A stretch of 64,000 bases of DNA from Paenibacillus paeoniae (GTDB lineage: Bacteria > Bacillota > Bacilli > Paenibacillales > Paenibacillaceae), in the NCBI RefSeq assembly GCF_003388735.1, contig NZ_QUBQ01000005.1, forward strand, positions 62,001 through 126,000, read 5' to 3'. Shown here one piece after another: positions 59,003 through 64,000 of the stretch (the stretch's first letter is position 1; every line of letters starts with the position of its first letter). The position numbers were made by a program, and so were the translations under genes. The notes beneath the pieces were generated by a model. The model had not been told where the DNA came from. It saw only the letters and a program-made list of their open reading frames with translations, and ran no database searches.

Positions 59003-60069
59003 CTATGGGGCAAAAACATCATACTGCATCGGATGCTTATGAGGAGTCGCTCATTCTCGCCATCGAGACAAGCTGCGACGAGACATCAGCGTCCGTCATA
59101 CGCGGAGGCAAACACATTCTATCCAATATCGTCTCCAGCCAGATTGACGTGCATGAGCGATTCGGCGGGGTTGTGCCGGAGATCGCATCCCGCAAGCATG
59201 TGGAGACTATTACGGTCATTATGGAGCAAGCGGTGCGTCAATCCGGTCATAAGCTGGACGAGCTGACGGCTATTGCGGTAACGCAGGGACCGGGGCTGGT
59301 TGGCGCCTTGCTGGTTGGGATCGTAGCGGCCAAAAGCCTGGCGCTGGCGCTTGATATTCCGTTAATCGGAACGCATCATATTGCTGGGCATATCTATGCC
59401 AATGCGCTTGTGCATGAACTGGAATATCCGTGTATGGCGCTGGTCGTCTCGGGAGGGCATACGGAGCTGGTGCTGCTGGAGAGCGAAGGGGAATTCCGGA
59501 TTATTGGCCGAACGCGCGATGATGCGGTAGGGGAAGCATACGACAAAGTGGCTCGCGCGCTTCGGTTGCCATACCCTGGCGGACCGCATATCGATCGGCT
59601 TGCTGGCGAGGCATCTGAAGCTATTGCGCTGCCGCGGGCTTGGCTCGAAGCGGATAGCTACGACTTCAGCTTCAGCGGACTTAAGTCAGCGGTATTAGCT
59701 GTCATCAATCAGGCGCGCATGAAAGGTCAAGAGCTGGATGAAGCGGCTCTGGCTAGAGGTTTCCAGGAATCGGTCATCGATGTGCTTGTGACGAAGGCGC
59801 TTCGATCCCTCAAGCAATACGGTACAAAGCAATTGCTTCTGTGCGGCGGTGTTGCTGCCAATCGCGGATTGAGAGCGACGCTGGATTCACGGTGCAAGGA
59901 AGAAGGAATTCAATTGCTTATTCCGCCGGGATCGCTATGTACGGACAATGCTGCCATGATCGGTGCGGCTGCATATCTTAAGCTGACAAGAGGTCAATTC
60001 ACGGAGCTGGACATGAGAGCTGATCCTGGTCTTTCGCTGGAGGAATGGTCCATATCGGCGGGCGTATGA
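58993..60069 (+). CDS. tsaD: tRNA N6-adenosine threonylcarbamoyltransferase TsaD
   Basis: Transfers threonylcarbamoyl from its adenylate to A37 of tRNA. 358 residues of the Kae1/TsaD/YgjD family: ILAIETSCDETSASVI, GGVVPEIASRKHVETI, VTQGPGLVGALLVGI, metal-binding HHIAGHIYAN, LVVSGGHTELVLL and RDDAVGEAYDKVARAL, ending with LLCGGVAANRGLR. ATG 58993 follows GGGAGAGGA closely; ATG 59005 is possible. The start overlaps rimI by 10 bases. With TsaE and TsaB encoded upstream, the whole firmicute t6A set except TsaC is present here. Confidence 0.96.
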   Translation: MELTMGQKHHTASDAYEESLILAIETSCDETSASVIRGGKHILSNIVSSQIDVHERFGGVVPEIASRKHVETITVIMEQAVRQSGHKLDELTAIAVTQGPGLVGALLVGIVAAKSLALALDIPLIGTHHIAGHIYANALVHELEYPCMALVVSGGHTELVLLESEGEFRIIGRTRDDAVGEAYDKVARALRLPYPGGPHIDRLAGEASEAIALPRAWLEADSYDFSFSGLKSAVLAVINQARMKGQELDEAALARGFQESVIDVLVTKALRSLKQYGTKQLLLCGGVAANRGLRATLDSRCKEEGIQLLIPPGSLCTDNAAMIGAAAYLKLTRGQFTELDMRADPGLSLEEWSISAGV

Positions 60070-60100
60070 CATGGTTAGCGAATGAATATTCATTTCGGAA

Positions 60101-60129
60101 TTGACAGATAATTGGAGTATAGATATAAT
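60101..60129 (+). promoter_or_regulatory. Consensus sigma-A promoter of leuA leader
   Basis: TTGACA (60101-60106), 17-base spacer, TATAAT (60124-60129): both hexamers perfect. The start would be at about 60136, just before the first T-box. Confidence 0.9.
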
Positions 60130-60140
60130 AAGCAACAATA

Positions 60141-60492
60141 CTTCAATCACATATGGATGAAACGCTGAGAACAGGAATAGTAGAACCGATCGGGAAACAG
60201 AGAGCTGCGGGGTGGTGCAACGCAGTCGAAGAAGGGTTCGAAGCTCACCTGGGAGCGGAGCAATGGAAACAGGCGGCCTGAATGCGGACTTACGCATGGA
60301 GGCGAGCTTGCGTACATCGCTACGGTTAACCTCCGTAACGGGGTACATAAGCATCGGCATCCGGAGTCGGTCTTATGACTAAGGTGGGCATGTCTGCGTT
60401 TAATTCAATAAACGTGAGACAGTCAACAAGGGTGGTACCGCGCGGGTCATTATAGCCTGTCGTCTCTTGAATAGAGGCGACAGGCTTTTCTT
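60141..60492 (+). promoter_or_regulatory. T-box leader 1, leucine-specific
   Basis: A T-box riboswitch controlling transcription by uncharged tRNA. The apical stem I pieces AGAGAGCTGCGG and GGTGCAACGCAG (60197-60226) precede the specifier loop, read as CTC (Leu) in GAAGCTCACCTGGGAGC (about 60251-60267). The T-box antiterminator sequence AGGGTGGTACCGCG is at 60429-60442; TGGT would pair with a tRNA end ACCA, as in tRNA-Leu. Terminator stem GCCTGTCGTCTC/GAGGCGACAGGC (60455-60485) with a T run follows. Confidence 0.9.
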
Positions 60493-60545
60493 GTTGTCTG
60501 GAAGATGTAAGTAGATTCAATGTACAGTAATTGACAATTTCTATA

Positions 60546-60917
60546 GCAACAAACGCAATGAACAGGAGTAAGTAAAGTCAGTGCAGGAATACGAAGCATA
60601 GCCAACCTCCGATTGGAGAGGCTGTCGCCTTCGATCAGAGAGCTGCGGGTTGGTGCGACGCAGCCGAACGCCTGACTTGAAACTCGCCTGGGAGCGGAGC
60701 GGGGGAAGGAAGAATTCACCGAATAGGGTGAAGGGCGCTATTACTTCGTTACGGCTAGCCGTCGTCATTCGGCTCCAAGCGGGCAGTTGTCCAGGAACGC
60801 GAATCAGCATGCATATTATGCATGAGGCGTTCCATGTAGATGCTGCCAAGTAGAGTGGTACCACGGCATATGCGAAGGCATGTCGTCTCTTCATCGAGAC
60901 GCCATGCTTTTTTTGTT
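60546..60917 (+). promoter_or_regulatory. T-box leader 2, leucine-specific
   Basis: A second complete T-box directly after the first. AGAGAGCTGCGG and GGTGCGACGCAG recur (60637-60665), and the specifier reads CTC (Leu) in GAAACTCGCCTGGGAGC. The antiterminator motif is AGAGTGGTACCACG (60852-60865), slightly divergent, followed by GCATGTCGTCTC/GAGACGCCATGC and seven Ts. It sits 35 bases before leuA, which fits leucine sensing. Confidence 0.92.
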
Positions 60918-60951
60918 ACCCATAACTCATAACTCCAAGGAGGAATTACCC

Positions 60952-62517
60952 ATGACCCATACGATGAAAAATATCCAAATTTTCGATACAACACTGAGAG
61001 ACGGCGAGCAATCGCCAGGAGCTTCCATTGCGCCAGAGCGCAAAATTGTCATTGCGAGGCAACTGGCCAAGCTTGGCATTGATGTGATCGAGCCGGGATT
61101 CCCAGTGTCCAGCCCGGGTGAATTCGCAGCCGTGCAGCAAATTTCTCGTGAACTGCAAAATGTGGAGATCGCTGGATTCGCGCGTGCCGTGAAGGTAGAT
61201 ATTGATGCTGCAGTGAAAGCTACCCAGGATGCTGCGAAGCGCAGATTGCATCTGTTCATCTCTTCCTCGGATATTCACTTGAATCATCAACTGCGTAAGT
61301 CTCGTGATGAAGTCGTCCAGATTGCGCGCGAGATGGTGGCTTACGGTAAACAATTCGTCGATGAAATTGAATTCTCGGCGATGGATTCTACAAGGTCGGG
61401 ACGCGACTTTGTCATTCAACTGGTGGAAGCGGTCATTGCCGAAGGCGCAACGGTTATCAATCTGCCGGATACGCTTGGCTATGCCATGCCGCATGAAATG
61501 ATCGATCTGTTCCAAGCGGTTCGCCGGGAAGCAAGAGGCGGCGAGACGGTCCGCTACAGCGCTCATTGTCATAACGATCTAGGTCTGGCTGTAGCGAATA
61601 GCCTGGCGGCGATTCAAGGAGGAGCGACACAGATCGAGGTTACGGTGAACGGCATTGGCGAGCGTGCAGGCAATTGCTCGCTGGAGGAGCTGGTCATGGC
61701 GATTGAGACGCGCAAAGATGCGATGCAGGCGAAGACAAATGTGGATATACGTGAAATCTATGAGACTTCGCGTCTGGTCAGCCGTACAATGAACTTCCCG
61801 ATTGCGTACAACAAGCCAATTGTCGGGCGCAATGCTTTCCAGCATGAGTCGGGCATTCATCAGGATGGCTTGCTGAAAAACCGTAATACGTATGAAATTA
61901 TGGACCCCGAAGCGATGGGGATTTCCCGTAATATGATTATTCTTGGCAAGCATTCCGGCAGCCATGCCATTAAGCATCGTTTGGCTGAATACGGCGTGGA
62001 AGTAACGGATGATCAATTCAAAAACGTCTTTAGCCGCTTCAAGGAGGTTGCGGATGGCCAGAAGATTGTAACGGATGATCAATTGATCCGAATCGCGGGC
62101 GAAATGACGAAGACGCAGCCTGATCCCTTTGCGCTTATCGATCTGCAAGTACATGCCGGGACGCAACGTTCACGCAGCGCGACGGTCACGATTCGCGAGA
62201 ATGAGCAAGGCGTAGAGGAATCTTATATGGCTATGGGAGCCGGTCCACTGGAAGCGGTCATTCATGCAATCGGCCAAGCGATTCCGGTATCTGTGGAATT
62301 CGAGGATCTGGAGCTGCACTCGCTGTCTACCGGAGAAGACGCGCATGGCGAAGCGGTGGTAAGCATTGTTCATAATGGGACACGGTATCGTGGAACCTCT
62401 GCGAATAAGGATATTATTCTGGCAGCGGCAGAGGCCTATATCTCGGCCTGCAATCAGGCGATTATGACCGCTGGAGCGCGAAACAGAGTAAAGGAGAAAC
62501 GTACGGCAAACGAATAA
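60952..62517 (+). CDS. leuA: 2-isopropylmalate synthase
   Basis: First committed enzyme of leucine synthesis, condensing acetyl-CoA with 2-ketoisovalerate. 521 residues with the catalytic barrel (FDTTLRDGEQSPGAS with the metal Asp, ... SAHCHNDLGLAVANSLA with metal His, NGIGERAGNCSLEE), the linker domain and a C-terminal regulatory domain for leucine feedback. GGAGG is 8 bases before ATG 60952; the frame open from 60880 overlaps the T-box terminator. Two leucine T-boxes upstream control its transcription. leuB, leuC and leuD are not in the window; the next gene is unrelated. Confidence 0.97.
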   Translation: MTHTMKNIQIFDTTLRDGEQSPGASIAPERKIVIARQLAKLGIDVIEPGFPVSSPGEFAAVQQISRELQNVEIAGFARAVKVDIDAAVKATQDAAKRRLHLFISSSDIHLNHQLRKSRDEVVQIAREMVAYGKQFVDEIEFSAMDSTRSGRDFVIQLVEAVIAEGATVINLPDTLGYAMPHEMIDLFQAVRREARGGETVRYSAHCHNDLGLAVANSLAAIQGGATQIEVTVNGIGERAGNCSLEELVMAIETRKDAMQAKTNVDIREIYETSRLVSRTMNFPIAYNKPIVGRNAFQHESGIHQDGLLKNRNTYEIMDPEAMGISRNMIILGKHSGSHAIKHRLAEYGVEVTDDQFKNVFSRFKEVADGQKIVTDDQLIRIAGEMTKTQPDPFALIDLQVHAGTQRSRSATVTIRENEQGVEESYMAMGAGPLEAVIHAIGQAIPVSVEFEDLELHSLSTGEDAHGEAVVSIVHNGTRYRGTSANKDIILAAAEAYISACNQAIMTAGARNRVKEKRTANE

Positions 62518-62530
62518 GCGGAGGATGAGG

Positions 62531-63358
62531 ATGCCGATGGGATCGACGATACAGGATTTTTATGAAGCATTCGACGAATGGGGGCGGCTCGATAGAGAGC
62601 CGCTTGAATTTTATGTTAACCTGCATTACTTGCGCAAATATTTGCCCGCTAGCGGGCATATTGCCGACATCGGCTCGGGACCTGGCAAGTATGCCATTGA
62701 GCTGGCGCAGTGGGGTTATCAAATAGGACTCGCGGATGTAATGCCCAGATTCGTAGCGGAGGCTAGGGATAAATCAAGGTCAGCTGGTGTAGAGAGTCGA
62801 TTCACTGGCTTTCATGTCAGCAACGCAATTGAGCTGTCATGCTTTTCTGATGAATCATTCGATGCGTCATTGATGATGGGGCCGCTTTATCATTTGCAGG
62901 AAAAAGAGGAAAGAAAGCAGGCTCTTCGGGAACTGCGACGCGTAACCAAGCCAGGAGGCATCGTATGCGCGGCGTTTATGCCGCGAGCCAAGTTTATACA
63001 GCAATCCATTCGCCAGCCCTGGATGTGGAAGCCGCATCATGAAATTGAAGCCTTGTCGGAGTTCGTGAAGACGGGGGTATTCAATCATAGTGATCCAGGT
63101 CGCTTCACCGGTGTATATTATGAACAAGTCGACCGCATCATCCCTCAAATGGAGGAGGAGGGCTTCGAAACGTTGCAACTAATCGGATCGGACGGCTTTG
63201 CGTCCGTTCTGGATCATGATCCCCAGGCCGCCGAATATTGGCGAAGTCAGGGTGATGAAGCCTATCGTCAATTGATGGAGCTGATCATAGGGTCATCGGA
63301 TGATCCTTATATGTTGGGCGTCTCAACTCATGTATTGTACATTGGACGACGATTGTGA
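62531..63358 (+). CDS. Class I SAM-dependent methyltransferase
   Basis: 275 residues with a Rossmann methyltransferase core: motif I ADIGSGPGKYAIELAQWGY, acidic post-I ADVMPRFVAEARDKS, FDASLMMGPLYHLQEKEER (motif IV) and LRRVTKPGGIVCAAF. The C-terminal half contains a substrate-binding cap (KTGVFNHSDPGRFTGVYYEQVDRI). It resembles small-molecule or YjhP/YrrT-type methyltransferases; substrate unknown. GGAGG lies 6 bases before ATG 62531. Starts 13 bases after leuA and may be read through from it. Confidence 0.86.
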   Translation: MPMGSTIQDFYEAFDEWGRLDREPLEFYVNLHYLRKYLPASGHIADIGSGPGKYAIELAQWGYQIGLADVMPRFVAEARDKSRSAGVESRFTGFHVSNAIELSCFSDESFDASLMMGPLYHLQEKEERKQALRELRRVTKPGGIVCAAFMPRAKFIQQSIRQPWMWKPHHEIEALSEFVKTGVFNHSDPGRFTGVYYEQVDRIIPQMEEEGFETLQLIGSDGFASVLDHDPQAAEYWRSQGDEAYRQLMELIIGSSDDPYMLGVSTHVLYIGRRL

Positions 63359-63377
63359 TTATTTTTAGCAAAAAAGC

Positions 63378-63672
63378 TGTGGATGAGTTGAATTGTGCAC
63401 AAAGTTATCCACATATCTACAGAATAGTGTGAATACTTTAATAAATATGTGCAATTATGCGGGTTTACAATCTCTAAATAAATGATGCAAACGTGGATAG
63501 TTTTTTCACTTATACACTGTGGATAATGTGTGTAATGTGGATAACGATCCACGTTCTTTATTGCGAAGAAACAAGGGGCCGTCAAATCGGTCATTTTAGG
63601 AGCATGTTCGTTATAGATGAAGACAGAATTAACTAACAATTTATTCACGTCTGTGGATATTTCTGTGCATAA
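63378..63672. promoter_or_regulatory. DnaA-box cluster in AT-rich gap
   Basis: The 423-base gap between the methyltransferase and the ABC gene holds TTATCCACA at 63405-63413 and TGTGGATAA at 63518-63526 and 63536-63544 (perfect), TGTGCATAA at 63664-63672 (fits TTATNCACA), and one-mismatch boxes at 63378-63386, 63510-63518, 63641-63649 and 63652-63660. dnaA, dnaN, rpmH and gidA are absent, so it is not the usual chromosomal origin. It looks like a DnaA-titrating or regulatory cluster. Confidence 0.8.
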
Positions 63673-63707
63673 CATTTCGGGACGCAATCGTTTTGCGTAA
63701 ATTACTA

Positions 63708-63737
63708 TTGAGATTTTCGGTGAAATCAAGCTATGAA
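63708..63737 (+). promoter_or_regulatory. Putative promoter of terminal ABC gene
   Basis: TTGAGA (63708-63713), 18-base spacer, TATGAA (63732-63737), about 45 bases before the ATG of the ABC gene. Confidence 0.4.
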
Positions 63738-63781
63738 TGCGCTATCGTAGAATCAATAAAATATTTACGGAGGCAGACCGA

Positions 63782-64000
63782 ATGGATAAGCAAGCGATTA
63801 TTCAGGTGGACACAGTCAGCAAGCACTATGGGACGAATAATGCGATTAAGCAAGTATCCTTTCAGGTGAAGAAGGGCGAGATATTCGGTTTAATTGGCAA
63901 GACTGGAGCAGGCAAGACGACGCTGCTAGAGCTGTTGTCCGGCAATCAGATTCTTGATGAAGGCGCAGTAAAAGTTATGGGCTTTGATATGGGCACGGAG
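63782..64000 (+). CDS. ABC transporter ATP-binding protein (partial)
   Basis: The first 73 codons of an ABC ATPase: HYGTNNAIKQVSFQVKKGEIFGLIGKTGAGKTTLLELL contains the A-loop Tyr, then Walker A GKTGAGKT (with Lys in the usual Gly/Pro-rich position). The gene continues beyond the window. Ribosome binding site GGAGG precedes ATG. The start of the protein suits importer or exporter ATPases alike, so no substrate is proposed. Confidence 0.9.
   Translation, partial: MDKQAIIQVDTVSKHYGTNNAIKQVSFQVKKGEIFGLIGKTGAGKTTLLELLSGNQILDEGAVKVMGFDMGTE

Noticed and set aside
63359..63781. Chromosomal oriC
   Set aside because: DnaA boxes are present but dnaA, dnaN, rpmH and gidA are not, and no DnaA-trio was identified.

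Overview
The window looks like a chromosomal segment of a Paenibacillus-type spore-forming Firmicute. This rests on the mix of proteins (Des/DesK/DesR cold response, YyaC spore protease, UPF0435/YfkK, firmicute-type class II GalT, a secreted beta-propeller with a copper-amine-oxidase stalk), on purine-rich GGAGG-type ribosome binding sites and on tandem leucine T-boxes. Composition is moderate GC, with AT-rich islands at about 16.1-17.5 kb and 28.6-30.2 kb. I saw no rRNA, tRNA, insertion sequence or prophage.

Layout. 0-9.6 kb: tail of a transporter, an AI-2E family exporter (-), an ECF sigma factor overlapping a membrane-anchored partner, speD, an SDR, a broken SDR divergent from a WYL regulator, an M29 aminopeptidase, and an unusual dihydroorotate-dehydrogenase-like protein fused to a duplicated membrane module. 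9.6-12.6 kb: des-desK-desR, the membrane-fluidity sensing circuit. 12.7-17.7 kb: three orphan solute-binding lipoproteins (two are a recent tandem duplication including promoter and terminator) and the scar of a deleted ABC exporter. 17.9-26 kb: two GNAT acetyltransferases, nine copies of a 51-bp tandem repeat, a hydrolase, an AAA+/TPR gene pair, a secreted propeller protein and a Nudix hydrolase. 26-28.1 kb: GntR-ABC-permease operon. 28.3-32.5 kb: accessory-looking region with a mosaic sensor kinase, a short NHLP-leader RiPP precursor, a class I isoprenoid-synthase-like enzyme and a papain-like cysteine hydrolase. 32.6-43.5 kb: NamA, LapA-like protein, an RNA methyltransferase-like gene, lipases, hemolysin-III protein, a CorA relative, a YflT stress protein, DUF2935, MFS exporter and FAD oxidoreductase. 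43.5-48.5 kb: AraC regulator divergent from galK-galE-galT. 48.5-56 kb: small conserved proteins, YyaC, hydrolase, methyltransferase, a diguanylate cyclase and an HD-GYP protein. 56-60 kb: thiL-tsaE-tsaB-rimI-tsaD, supplying thiamine diphosphate and the t6A tRNA modification. 60-62.5 kb: consensus promoter, two tandem leucine T-boxes and leuA. 62.5-64 kb: methyltransferase, an AT-rich gap dense in DnaA boxes, and the start of an ABC ATPase gene.

The best candidate for an undescribed system is the pair at 30.27-31.57 kb: a precursor with an NHLP leader and a tiny C-terminal tail ending Cys-Tyr-Pro-Arg-Trp, directly downstream of an enzyme with two Asp-rich motifs typical of prenyl/terpene synthases. 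This suggests an isoprenoid-modified peptide, by analogy with ComQ/ComX, but it is inference. Other notable points are the DnaA-box cluster away from dnaA, the tandem Leu T-boxes with a decayed second promoter, the DHODH-membrane fusion, and an HD-GYP protein lacking the HD histidine.
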